Source of the DNA: Aralia elata
Lineage: Eukaryota; Streptophyta; Magnoliopsida; Apiales; Araliaceae
Assembly: GCA_034770075.1 (NCBI GenBank)
Contig: CM068377.1
Span: forward strand, 77,860,406-77,924,405
Reading direction: 5' to 3'
Length of the DNA stretch: 64,000 nucleotides
Of the stretch, positions 23,967-35,637 are shown piece after piece; positions within the stretch are counted from its first letter, which is position 1; the number at the start of each line of letters is the position of its first letter. The position numbers and the translations under genes are program-made. The notes under the pieces were generated by a model that was not told where the DNA came from, did no database searches, and saw only the letters and a list, made by a program, of their open reading frames with translations.

Positions 23967-26900
23967 TGGGACACCCCCAAATTCAGGTACCAATACCTCG
24001 AATTTGGTGCTCACGATAAAATACATCCATACACCTCTAAACAACATAAATCAACTAATGCGGAATAAAACAAACATATGTTGTTCATTACAAAAGGTTT
24101 ACTACGGTCCCAAGGTCTATAACCTTAAATAAATACATCGCATAATACATTAATAATACAAAACTATTCCACGATTACATAACGGGATAGTATATATAAC
24201 TATTCCTTAAGCTTTCCTTTGCCTTTGCCCGCTTTGGAACTCTCCGGCTTAACTGCAATAGGTTCATGATATAGCAAGGGTGAGCAACTACTTTGCTCAG
24301 CAAGTTTAAAAGCAAGAAGAAGATATATCATGAATGAATGAGAATAATAGCTGCATAGATCAACAATTTATGAACAATGATGAAATAGCTGAAATGACAT
24401 AATCAAAGTCCAAATGAAACAATGAATAATGATTATTTACTGCTGAGTGGTCCAACCGACCATGAACTTTTGGCCAAAGAGTCAATCATTCAACTAACTC
24501 TTTTAAAACCTGGCCCCGTCAGTTGTACTCGAGGGGATCAGCCTCTCGTACACCATGTATATGCATAACATTTAACTCCGACTGCATCAAATAACCGACA
24601 CATTATAATCCCCTAATAAGGGTTGCTCTCTCAGTCCAAGAATCCGTACCAACTACTGGTTTGGATAGCTTTTAAAATAATAACCTGTACATGTCTAGCC
24701 GAAACAAATAGCGTAGACTGTTTTCTTAAACAGTTCATGAATGAAGAACTTAAACGTTTTCACAATCCAACAACAAATAATGACTTCAAATGCATAAGCT
24801 GCGAATATCAATAATTATCTTGGAGGTGGAGTAATTGACAATAATTAATCCACTAATATGATTCAAAAGTAATAACTCCATTTGAGTCATGAAACTTGCA
24901 ATAATATACAACATCTGTATAAAATATGAAACCTGCTCAAAATATAATTCGAGTAAGGTTAGAGAAACTTGCCCAACACAAGGGTTAGACAAGTGTTAGG
25001 AAACTTGCCTGGTGCGTCTGCTACAATATTACAACACACGCTCCTTAATATCTTACACAATTAAGTACATATCCACATAACAATTAGTCACCTACCGGAT
25101 ATTAAATAATGTCTTATACTACTATATAATGTCTCATTCATACTAGAAACAAAATATTAAACAAGGTTATACCCACTAGTTACGGCGTTACGACGCTTGC
25201 ACGTCTATACGCCCAACTTGCCTATTCGAATGCCCAAGCGACACGCAATTGTGTACGCCTAACACGCCCATTCGATTCATCTAATACTCATTGGTTAATG
25301 CTAAGTATCATAATAAATCATAACATTCATGTTTTAGAAATTAGAACAACATTTTACATTGTCGGGAGCATTACATGTGCTTACGCGCATGCCCGACGCC
25401 CTCCGATTGCCCCCAATTTCATATTAGTCCTAAATGGCTAATTTCGACCATGCTACAGACGTCAAATTGAAAAACTTAAAGAACAAAAGTTGTAGGTCTA
25501 CTCGTTCTCTTTCCGAATCATGTTGAATCACCTCAATCCGAGTTTGAATGAGAAAGTTATGCCCATTTTACTAAAGGACGTTGAAGCTGTTTGCACAGTC
25601 CCTTGTCCAGCGCCTTAGGCGCTCAAAATGGCCTATGACCAGCGCCTAAAGCACTCTCTTGCAGTAGCTGGCTCGTGGCCAGCGCCTGCCCAGCGCCGTA
25701 GGCGCTCGGCCTGAGTCCCCAACCCGTTTTGCTTCCCGGAATGCTCTGTTTTGGTGTTCTAGACCTATCTTGCTTCCAACCACCATAACTCCCTCAATAC
25801 ACGTTCAAATTGGTCCATTTCGGACTCTATGGACTCCTAAGACATAGGGCTACAACATATCAAAAATTTAGAGCTATCCATTTACATTAACATGTTGAAA
25901 TCCTTGACCAAAGTATCAACTCACGTTTTATTTTCGTGTTCTTGGTGTTCTTGGTGTTCTTCACTAAAATGGTCACCAAATCTTCGTTTTAACACCTTTT
26001 ACTAGATTCAAGTTGGGTTAACTTTGTAACTCATGGAACTACAATACCATAACAACAAATAAATTAAACACACACGAAAACATAGCTACAAAGTCCTCTA
26101 AAATGGTCCGAATGTCCAAAGTCCATGTTTTGTCCATTGTTCTTGCTCCATTAAGCCAAGGTAAGGATTTCTTGCATTTTTGTTTTACTTTGATGTTATT
26201 AATAAGGTTAATAAGGTCTTAATAACATCCTTAGTCGTCCAACAAGCAAATAAACTAGAAAAAGGAAAACTTGAAAACTCTGAAGAAATGAGTTTGAAAA
26301 TTGTATTTACCTCTTGGATTCTCCTTCTAGTTTGTTTAATGGTTGTTAGAGGTTTGCTACAACCTTTCTTCTTCCTCCTTGGGTTGCTCCCATAGCCTCT
26401 CTTCAAGCTTCTTCACTCCTCCCACTTGTTTCTCTCTCTAGAATGGTTGAAGAAGAAGATGAAGAAGATGAAGATGGTGTTATGAAGCTTGGTAGATGAT
26501 TACCTCTTTAGTTCTCCTCCTTGTAGCTAAATAGCTCGGTTAGAGCTTGAAGATTTCCTTTCTCCTTCCTTAGCTCCCACCCGAACTCTCTCTCTTTCTC
26601 TAGAACTTCTTCTCCTTCCTTATAATTTCTGCAGATTTCTCTCTTCTTCTATCTCTCTCTAATTGAGCTGATGGTTTGAATGGGTGTGAATGAGGAAAAG
26701 AATGAAGGAAATCAGATGAATGGAATGTTAGAAATGGAGGGGCTTCGGGAGCAATGAAGTGGGATGGGGAAGGAGAATGTTGCTAGTTTGCTTCTCCATG
26801 CACATTTTGTCTAGCACAAGGGCCACATGCCGGCAACTCCCTCATCTCTTCATTCTCATTGGTCCAAAAGGTTAGGTTGGTTCCCTCTTTGGATAACAAG

Positions 26901-27432
26901 TCAAAATAAATACCCAAATAAACAAAAATATATCCAAAAACTCCCATTTTTGTACCCAAATTGCTCAATAACTCCACCCATAATTAAAATGGGTATTACC
27001 ATAATTATTAGGATGGGTAAAAATAATTATTACGGGATTTGTCTAATTATTCGGATCACCCATATAATATATTTCGGATACGGATAAAATCACGTATCAG
27101 CTTAAATAAAATTTCCGACGCTTGGAAAAATTATTCGTACGCATACACGTATTAACAAAATTATTTAACATCGAAAAATACGACAAAAATATTTCGCATG
27201 AATAGTGCCTCGGGATGCGTGTCCGTGAATAGTGATTGAGCGACGCTACACGAAATCAATTATTCACTTAAACAAAACCATAACACGAAATATTTCATGC
27301 ATTCACATAATCCAGGTTGTCACACAAGCTTTAAACATGCAACACAAAAATAATATTAATAAAATAGAATATATTCATTAATATTCAAAAATTCGAATTA
27401 CAAGGAAAATTCTAAAATTCCCGGTAGTTACA
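23967..27432 (-). repeat. T 3' LTR (3,466 bp)
   Basis: Begins TGGGACACCCCCAAATTCAG (right copy TGTGACACC) and ends CCCGGTAGTTACA. It contains near-palindromes such as AGCGCCTTAGGCGCT (25,609-25,623), a GAAGAAGAAGATGAAGAAGA run near 26,450 and a terminal hairpin (24-nt scale) discussed in the findings. ORFs inside it are short and have no recognisable domain. Confidence 0.95.
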
Positions 27433-27445
27433 TCATCCCCTCCTT
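27433..27445 (-). other. T polypurine tract
   Basis: TCATCCCCTCCTT on the plus strand is AAGGAGGGGATGA on the coding strand, directly abutting the 3' LTR. Confidence 0.85.
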
Positions 27446-27499
27446 ATAAGAATTCTGTCCCCAGAATTACAATCTAGGTACGAAAAACTTAACATGGGT

Positions 27500-28219
27500 T
27501 CACTCAAAAAGATGCGGATAATTCTTCCTCATCTTCTCTTCTAGCTCCCACGTAGCTTCTTCAGCTGCATGGTTCCTCCAAAGTACTTTGACCGAATGAA
27601 TAACCTTGTTTCTTAACGTCTGCTCTTTCCTATCTAATATCTGGACAGGAATCTCTTCAGATGACAAATCTCGTTTAACTTGAATTGGTTCGTAGGATAT
27701 CACGTGCTTGTAGTCAGGTTTATATGGTCGTAACACAGAAACGTGAAACACATTATGAATATGCTCCGGTTTAGGAGGTAAAGCTACCTCGTACGCCACT
27801 TCACCTACCCTCTTTAAAACTTCAAAAGGTCCTACGAACCTGGGACTCAATTTACCCTTCTTTCCAAATCTGATCTTCCCTTTCCAAGGTGATATCTTCA
27901 AAAACACAAAGCTGCCAACTTCAAAGTCTCGCTTCTGACGATGCAAATCGGCGTATTTCTTCTATCGGTCTTGAGCCGCTACCAATCGATCTCTTATCAC
28001 TTTAATGACATCCACGGTCTGCTGCACCAATTCAGGCCCCAACAGTCTCCGTTCACCGACTTCGTCCCAACACAGAGGTGTTCGACACTTCCTTCCGTAT
28101 AATGCTTCGTATGGCGGCATGCCAATACTCGCATGATAACTGTTATTGTAGGCAAACTCCACCAATAGTAGATGATCATCCCAGCTGCCTTTAAAATCCA
28201 TCACACATGCTCTAAGCAT
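27500..28219 (-). pseudogene. T integrase C-terminal domain and chromodomain
   Basis: Two open stretches in one frame separated by a TAG (27,962-27,964). The first (28,219-27,965) has FAYNNSYHASIGMPPYEALY and GRKCRTPLCW, typical of the gypsy integrase core end. The second has GPFEVLKRVGEVAYEVALP and HNVFHVSVLRPY, then a chromodomain (VQILDRKEQTLRNKVI..., KVLWRNHAAEEATWE) ending KNYPHLFE. Chromodomains target chromoviruses to particular chromatin. The stop falls at a position normally Gln (DR*KK). Confidence 0.9.
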
Positions 28220-28249
28220 GTCCTCAAGCGTCTGAATCGTTCGTTCGCT

Positions 28250-28885
28250 TTACCCATCCGTCTGAGGATGATACGCCGTACTCAACCTCAACTGAGTTCC
28301 CAATCTTTCTTGTAAGCTCTTCCAGAAATTCGACGTGAAGCGCGGATCTCTATCAGATACAATAGATACCGGTACTCCATGTCGTGACACAATCTCTTTC
28401 ACATATAACTTTGCTAGCTGCTCCAGATTGTACCTTATCTTGATCGGTAAAAAATGTGCAGATTTTGTTAAACGATCCACGATCACCCAGATCGCGTCGT
28501 AACCCTTTTGAGTTGGTGGAAGCCCCGTCTCAAAATCCATCGTGATATGCTCCCACTTCCACTCCGGAATCTCCAGCGGTTGTAGCTGTCCGCCTGGTTT
28601 CTGATGTTCTGCTTTTACCCTTTGACATGTCAAACATCGCCCAACACACTCCGCGACCTCCCTTTTTATGTTCGGCCACCAGAAATATTGGCGCAGATCC
28701 TGATACATCTTGGTACTACCAGGGTGTATCGAATACTTTGTAGAATGAGCTTCCTGCAAAATCTCTTCTCTCAACTCCGGATCTATCGGTATCCAGATCC
28801 TCCCTTCAAACCTTAGCAGTCCCATGCTATCAGTTTTGTACTTCAATTCCTCTCCATCTGAGATTCCTTCTTTCTGGCAACACAT
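28250..28885 (-). pseudogene. T integrase: zinc-binding domain and catalytic core
   Basis: A 211-codon stretch with an H2C2 finger (HSTKYSIHPGSTKMY...CLTCQR) and core residues D (HITMDFETGLP) and D (SIVSDRDPRF). A TAA stop (28,250-28,252) comes right after TAYHPQTDG and before SERTIQTLED, which carries the catalytic Glu; family members usually have Gln there. All three catalytic acids are present in the DNA, but the stop separates the Glu. The reading frame shifts relative to RNase H near 28,870. Confidence 0.9.
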
Positions 28886-29529
28886 TCGTCATCCTTTTCT
28901 TGAGCCTCCTTTATCTTGTCTAATAAAGTTGGACTCGCCTCCACTGCGAACAGTTTCTCGTCTGCATTCATTGGATACTTGACTTCCAACTCTAGTCTTT
29001 CCATATCCTTGATCAGTTTCTCTTGAGCTGTCAGCATCATCAACTTATCTCTGCCCTTCCTACTTAGAGCATCAGCTACTACATTGGCCTTACCGGGATG
29101 GTATAGAATCTCACAATCGTAGTCCTTGATCAACTCCAACCATCGCCTCTGCCTCATGTTTAGTTCCGTCTGAGTAAAGATATACTTCAGACTTTTGTGA
29201 TCTATGTATATCTCACACTTCTCCCCATACAGGTAGTGCCTCCAAATCTTCAGAGCAAACACTACTGCCGCTAGTTCCAGGTCGTGAGTCGGATATCTCT
29301 TCTCATAGTCCTTCAGTTGCCGTGATGCGTACGCAATGACCTTCCCATGCTGCATCAATACGCACCCAAGGCCTTTGTGTGACGCATCACTATACACCAC
29401 AAATCCTCCTGTATTATCTGGTAGTGACAACACAGGTGCTTCACTAAGTTTCTTCTTCAACTCCAAGAAACTCTCTTCGCACTTATCCGTCCATACAAAC
29501 TTCACAGTCTTCCTTGTCAAATTTGTCAA
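28843..29529 (-). pseudogene. T RNase H domain (RT remainder)
   Basis: Opens immediately after the deletion junction with the connection segment (LTNLTRKTVKFVWTDKCEES). The RNase H signature follows: VVYSDASHKGLGCVLM (D), THDLELAAVVFALK (E), IYIDHKSLKYIF (D), then GKANVVADALSRK. Length and order are normal for chromoviral RNase H. The preceding about 180-residue finger/palm region of RT, including any YxDD, is absent. Confidence 0.9.
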
Positions 29530-30667
29530 CGACGTCGCTATCCGGTACCAAGTCGATCACAAATTCCACTTCTCTATCCGGCGGTAAACCCGATAACTCA
29601 TCTGGGAAAACATCTGGGAATTCCCTTACTACAGGTATCTGACCCATTTCACTCCCTACTCTTTGAGTATCAACCACATGAGCCAAATAACCTATACAAC
29701 CTTTCCTTAGCAATTTTTTCGCTTACATCATCGTCAGACAACAAGATTGTCTCGGCGATTTACTACCGTAAAATACGACCTTCGACTTATTCGGGGTCTT
29801 CAGGTGTATACTTTTCTTCTGACAATCAATCACAGTCCCATGACTAGACAACCAATCCATCCCAAGAATTACATCAAATTCTCCTAGTCGTATCGGAATT
29901 AAATTTACGCTCAGTTTATACCCGTTTATCTCAGCACAATAATTTCTATGGATGTATTCTACAGGAATAACTTCTTTATTAGCTACTTCCACATTCATAG
30001 GATTCTCTAATTTCTCACGAGGTAAATTTAACCGTTTAGCAAAATCTTCCGAAACAAAGGAACAGGTAGCACCCGAATCAAATAACACATATGCACTGAT
30101 ATTATTGATTGAAATAATACCTGACACCACGTCCTTCGATTCCATCGCATCCTGCACAGTCATGTTGAAGGTGCGTGCTACTGGTCTGTTCTGCTGTGCT
30201 GGTCCTCCGATAGTCAGCTTACTATTGTTCCCTTGGTTAGCACTGCCTGCATCGCTCTTCCTCTTTGGGCAATCCTTCTTCTGATGATCTGAAGTGCCAT
30301 AAGAAAAACAACTTCCTGCCTTCGCCTTTGGACATTGTGGGGCAATGTGCCCCAGTTGACCACAGTTGAAACAAACTCCTTTTCCTTTCATGCATTCTCC
30401 AAAGTGATTCCTTCCACATTTCTCGCATTTATTGCCCTTCTTTACATCCCCTATGGACTTGCTTCTTGGCATTTGACTGTCGTTCCATTTTCTCTTATTT
30501 GGGTTACTTCCCCCACTGCTACCTTCCTTATGACCATCATGGCTTTTCTTCTTTTTCTGATCTTGGTTGTGCCTTGTCAAAGCTTCATTTCCTCCCTCAG
30601 CAATGATTGCTTTCTCAAGTAGCATAGAAAATGTGTTACTCTGCAAAACCGCAACCTTACTATACAC
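29530..30667 (-). pseudogene. T gag zinc knuckles and aspartic protease, up to the RT deletion
   Basis: The coding strand gives two CCHC-type knuckles (CEKCGRNHFGECM and CFNCGQLGHIAPQC, plus a degenerate CFSYGTSDHQKKDC). The protease follows with YVLFDSGATCSFVS (catalytic DSGA intact) and DVILGMDWL. A TAA stop at 29,723-29,725 splits the linker before LLRKGCIGYLAHV. The frame then runs through EFPDVFPDELSGLPPDREVE and VIDLVP, which normally leads into RT, and jumps directly to RNase H sequence in another frame. Confidence 0.9.
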
Positions 30668-31254
30668 CTAAGGTTTCAACCCTTGTTCAAATCTCTTCGC
30701 TCTCCTAGCTTCGGTGTCCACCTGATGTGGAGCAAACCTAGCTAACTCCTTAAATTTTGTGGCATACTCCGCAACTGACATGCTTCCTTGCTTTAGTTCC
30801 AAGAACTTTATCTCCATACTTGCCTGCATGCTTGCTGGAAAGTAATTTTCGAAAAACAGCTCCTTGAAACGAGCCCATGAAATCGTGCCTTTCCCAGCCC
30901 GACCTTTGTTTGCCTTCCACCAGTAATTTGCCTCACCTTTCATCATGAAAGTGGCAAACGACGTCTTCTATTCCTCGGCCACTCATGCGACCTCAAAAAC
31001 TTTCTCCATTTCTTCTACCCATGTCTGGGCTTCAATCGGATCCGTAGTCCCACAAAACTCCGGTGGCCCTACTAATTTGAAGTCCTTAAAGTTCGCCGTG
31101 TGACTTCCTGGCTGATCAACCGCAGCGGCTGGCATGCCCTGCATTGCTTCGGCTAATAAGTTCACAAAAGTCCTCATAGGGTCTGCCTGACCCTCCTCGT
31201 TATTCACCGACTCTTCCACCCTTGTGTATCGGGGTTGTCTTCTCGGCGGCATTG
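30668..31254 (-). pseudogene. T gag capsid region
   Basis: ATG at 31,254 begins MPPRRQPRYTR, a common start for chromoviral gag. The retrotransposon-gag domain follows: LVGPPEFCGTTDPIEAQTWV, MMKGEANYWW, FKELFFENYFPAS, EFKELA. Stops at 30,983-30,985 (TGA), 30,968-30,970 (TAG) and 30,668-30,670 (TAG) interrupt it at sites where Arg or Gln would be expected. Start chosen at the second Met of the open stretch because it fits the family. Confidence 0.88.
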
Positions 31255-32126
31255 TCTGTTTAATAGAAAACACTTAACGTTATAATCCCGTCACACCTGT
31301 ACGCATCTATTCTAGAGTGACAATAAAGCAGCACACGTAACACAAACGTTTATACCCATGTGCTAACAGTTAAAACATCACACATGATTACTCTATAGCA
31401 TACCGCTATGAATGACATCATCCATCCCTTCACACCACAAAAAGGTGGGGATTTACTACTAACAACCACCCCTAACATGAACTAAGGTTGAGGTCTACAA
31501 ACATAAATCACATACTGATAGGCACACAAACAAAATAGTCTAACCAAGTATACTGCGCTCCGCAATGCTAACATACTCCACATGCCCTAACTGGGTCATC
31601 AACTCTCGACTCAAGGTGAGATAAGTCTGTCCCTTCTCAACTAAATGATGGTCCACACCATCCATCCACCTACTACTCGCCATGCTAAATGTATAGCCAA
31701 TTCTATTCATCCTTCTCTAACTGGGTTCGCCGAGCCTCCACCTCTACTTGTAGACTCGCTCCCCATTGCTCCGACTGCTCTAGTCTACTACTCTACTCAA
31801 CATCTCTCGCCAAGAGGCGATGTGAGAGGGTACTCAACTAAATAGGAGCTCCCTGCCCCAACTCGACTGGCTAAACTCAGGCATCCTACAACCACAACAA
31901 AGACATCATAAACAATCAACACAAATAGTACCATAACAAAATACATTCATTGATGGAATGAATTTATATTTCATTATGTATAAACTCGGCTTGATGAATT
32001 TCCACAATCCACCTCCGACACATACAACTCGATGAATCTCCTCAATCCATCTCCTAGCGTACTCAATACGAGTTTAATACTAAGGTTATAACCTAGGTTT
32101 TGTATTCCTAAACTTTATAACCTAAA
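31255..32126 (-). other. T 5' leader
   Basis: About 870 bases between primer site and gag start with no ORF of note. Expected to carry packaging and dimer signals; none can be read directly. Confidence 0.7.
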
Positions 32127-32138
32127 GCTCTGATACCA
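32127..32138 (-). other. T primer-binding site, tRNA-iMet
   Basis: GCTCTGATACCA on the plus strand is TGGTATCAGAGC on the coding strand, the canonical initiator-Met primer complement, three bases from the 5' LTR. Confidence 0.93.
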
Positions 32139-32141
32139 ACC

Positions 32142-35100
32142 TGTGACACCCCCAAATTCAGGTACCAATACCTCGAATTTGGTGCTCACGATAAAATACA
32201 TCCATACACCTCTAAACAACATAAATCAACAAATGCGGAATAAAACAAACATATGTTGTTCATTACAAAAGGTTTACTGCGGTCCCAAGGTCTATAACCT
32301 TAAATAAATACATCGCAGAATACATTAATAATACAAAACTATTCCACGATTACATAACAGGATAGTATATATAACTATTCCTTAAGCTTTCCTTTGCCTT
32401 TGCCCGCTTTGGAACTCTCCGGCTTAACTGCAATAGGTTCATGATATAGCAAGGGTGAGCAACTACTTTGCTCAGCAAGTTTAAAAGCAAGAAGAAGATA
32501 TATCATGAATGAATGAGAATAATTGCTGCATAGATCAACAATTTATGAACATTGATGAAATAGCTGAAATGACATAATCAAAGTCCAAATGAAACAATGA
32601 ATAATGATTATTTACTGCTGAGTGGTCCAACCGACCATGAACTTTTGGCTAAAGAGTCAATTATTCAACTAACTCTTTTAAAACCTGGCCCCGTCAGTTG
32701 TACTCGAGGGGATCAGCCTCTCGTACACCATGTATATGCATAACATTTAACTCTGACTACATCGAATAACCGACACATTATAATCCCTTAATAAGGGTTG
32801 CTCTCTCAGTCCAAGAATCCGTACCAACTACTGGTTTGGATAGCTTTTAAAATAATAACCTGTACATGTCTAGCCGAAACAAATAGCGTAGACTATTTCC
32901 TTAAACAGTTCATGAATGAAAAACTTAAACGTTTTCACAATCCAACAACAAGTAATGACTTCAAATGCATAAGCTGTGAATATCAATAATTATCTTGGAG
33001 ATGGAGTAATTGACAATAATTAATCCACTAATATGATTCAAAAGTAATAACTCCATTTGAGTCATGAAACTTGCAATAATATACAACATCTGTATAAAAT
33101 ATGAAACCTGCTCAAAATATAATTCGAGTAAGGTTAGAGAAACTTGCCCAACACAAGGGTTAGACAAGTGTTAGGAAACTTGCCTGGTGCGTCTGCTACA
33201 ATATTACAACACACGCTCCTTAATATCCTACACAATTAAGTACATATCCACATAACAATTAGTCACCTACCGGATATTAAATAATGTCTTATACTACTAT
33301 ATAATGTCTCATTCATACTAGAAACAAAATATTAAACAAGGTTATACCCACTAGTTACGGCGTTACGAAGCTTACACGTCTATACGCCCAACTTGCCTAT
33401 TCGAATGCCCAAGCGACACGCAATTGTGTACGCCTAACACGCCCATTCGATTCATCTAATACTCATTGGTTAATGCTAAGTATCATAATAAATCATAACA
33501 TTCATGTTTTAGAACTTAGAACAACATTTTACATTGTCGGGAGCATTACATGTGCTTACGCGCATGCCCGACGCCCTCCGATTGCCCCCAATTTCATATC
33601 AGTCCTATAAATAGACAATTTCGACCATGCTAAATACCTCAAATTGAAAACCTTAAAGAACGAAAGTTGTAGGTCTACTCGTTCTCTTTCCGAATCATCT
33701 TGAATCACCTCAATCCGAGTTCGTATAAGAAAGTTATGCCCATTTTACTAAAGGACGTCGAAGTTGTTTGCACAGTCCCTTGTCCAGCGCCTTAGGCGCT
33801 CAAAATGGTCTATGATCAGCGCGTAAAGCACTCTCTTGCAGTAGCTGGGCTCGTGGCCAGCGCCTTAGGTGCTCGGCCTGAGTCCCCAACCCGTTTTGCT
33901 TCCCGGAATGCTCTGTTTTGGTGTTCTAGACCTATCTTGCTTCCAACCACCATAACTCCCTCAATACAGGTTCAAATTGGTCCGTTCCGGACTCTATGGA
34001 CTCCTAAGACATAGGGCTACAACATATCAAAAATTTAGAGCTATCCATTAACATTAACATGTTGAAATCCTTAACCAAAGTATCAACTCATGTTTTATTT
34101 TCGTGTTGTTGGTGTTCTTCACTAAAATGGTCACCAAATCTTCGTTTTAACACCTTTTTACTCGATTCAAGTTGGGTTAACTTTGTAACCCATGGAACTA
34201 CAATACCATAACAACAAATAAATTAAACACACACAAAAACATAGCTATAAAGTCCTCTAAAATGGTTCGAATGTCCAAAGTCCATGTTTTGTCCATTGTT
34301 CTTGCTCCATTAAGCCAAGGTAAGGATTTCTTGCATTTTTGTTTCACTTTGATGTTATTAATAAGGTTTATAAGGTCTTAAGAACATCCTTAGTCGTTCA
34401 TAGTCATCCAACAACAACCATAATAATAGCAAATTCGTCCAACAAGTAAATAAACTAGAAAAAGGAAAACTTGAAAACTTTAAAGAAATGAGTTTGAAAA
34501 TGGTATTTACCTCTTGGATTCTCCTTCTAGTTTGTTTAATGGTTGTTAGAGGTTTGCTACAACCTTTCTTCTTCCTCCTTGGGTTTCTCCCGTAGCCTCT
34601 CTTCAATCTTCTTCACTCCACCTACTTGTTTCTCTCTCTAGAATGGTTGAAGAAGAAGATGAAGAAGATGAAGATGGTGTTATGAAGCTTGGTAGATGAT
34701 TACCTCTTTACTTCTCCTCCTTGTTGCTAAATAGCTCGGTTAGAGCTTGAAGATTTCCTTTCTCCTTCCTTAGCTCCCACCCGAACTCTCTCTCTTTCTC
34801 TAGAACTTCTTCTCCTTCCTTATAATTTCTGCAGATTTCTCTCTTCTTCTATCTCTCTCTGATTGAGCTGATGGTTTGAATGGGTGTGAATGAGGAAAAG
34901 AATGAAGGAAATCAGATGAATGGAATGTTAGAAATGGAGGGGCTTCGGGAGCAATGAAGTGGGATGGGGAAGGAAAATGTTGCTAGTTTGCTTCTCCATG
35001 CACATTTTGTCTAGCACAAGGGCCACATGCCGACAACTCCCTCATCTCTTCATTCTCGTTGGTCCAAAAGCTTAGGTTGGTTCCCTCTTTGGATAACAAG

Positions 35101-35632
35101 TCAAAATAAATACCCAAATATACAAAAATATATCCGAAAACTCCCATTTTTGTACCCAAATTACTCAATAACTCCACCCATAATTAAAATGGGTATTACC
35201 ATAATTATTAAGATGGGTAAAAATAATTATTACGGGATTTGTCTAATTATTCGGAACACCCATATAATACATTTCGGATACGGATAAAATCACGTATCAG
35301 CTCAAATAAAATTTCCGACGCTTGGAAAAATTATTCGTACGCATACATGCATTAACAAAATTATTTAACATCGAAAAATACGACAAAAATATTTGGCGTG
35401 AATAGTGCCTCGGGATACGTGTCCGTGAATAGTGATTGAGCGACGCTACACGAAATCAATTATTCACTTAAACAAAACCATAACACGAAATATTTCATGC
35501 ATTCACATAATCTAGGTTGTCACACAACCTTTAAACATGCAACACAAAAATAATATTAATAAAATAGAATATATTCATTAATATTCAAAAATTCGAATTA
35601 CAAGGAAAATTCTAAAATTCCCGATCGTTACA
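32142..35632 (-). repeat. T 5' LTR (3,491 bp)
   Basis: Starts TGTGACACCCCC and ends CCCGATCGTTACA, matching the 3' copy throughout with scattered substitutions and a few small indels (for example a shortened CCAGCGCC stretch near 33,860). The promoter for the element would be here, but no TATA box could be assigned with confidence. Confidence 0.95.
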
Positions 35633-35637
35633 TCCAG

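Larger units (their letters stand above)
23967..35632 (-). mobile_element. T: Tekay/Del-type chromovirus (Ty3/gypsy) lacking reverse transcriptase
   Basis: The LTRs are very long (23,967-27,432, 3,466 bp; 32,142-35,632, 3,491 bp). A perfect 5-bp target duplication TCCAG lies at 23,962-23,966 and 35,633-35,637. A tRNA-iMet primer site sits at 32,127-32,138 and a purine tract at 27,433-27,445, giving minus orientation. Order gag, protease, RNase H, integrase, chromodomain identifies a chromovirus; the long LTRs suggest Tekay/Del. The RT domain is missing at about 29,535. Internal domain is 4,709 bp. LTR divergence by eye is about 2%, younger than its SIRE host. Confidence 0.93.

Noticed and set aside
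26180..26406. Overlapping ORFs on both strands inside the T LTR
   Set aside because: Both are short, low in complexity, changed in the other LTR copy, and have no recognised domain.
29952..30284. Plus-strand ORFs opposite T and SIRE genes (also 30,335-30,622, 36,095-36,466, 15,805-16,056)
   Set aside because: They are antisense shadows of gag, protease and env-like frames.
23967..35632. The two 3.5-kb repeats as two independent insertions or a segmental duplication
   Set aside because: Primer site, purine tract, coding order and a perfect TCCAG duplication show they are the two LTRs of one element.
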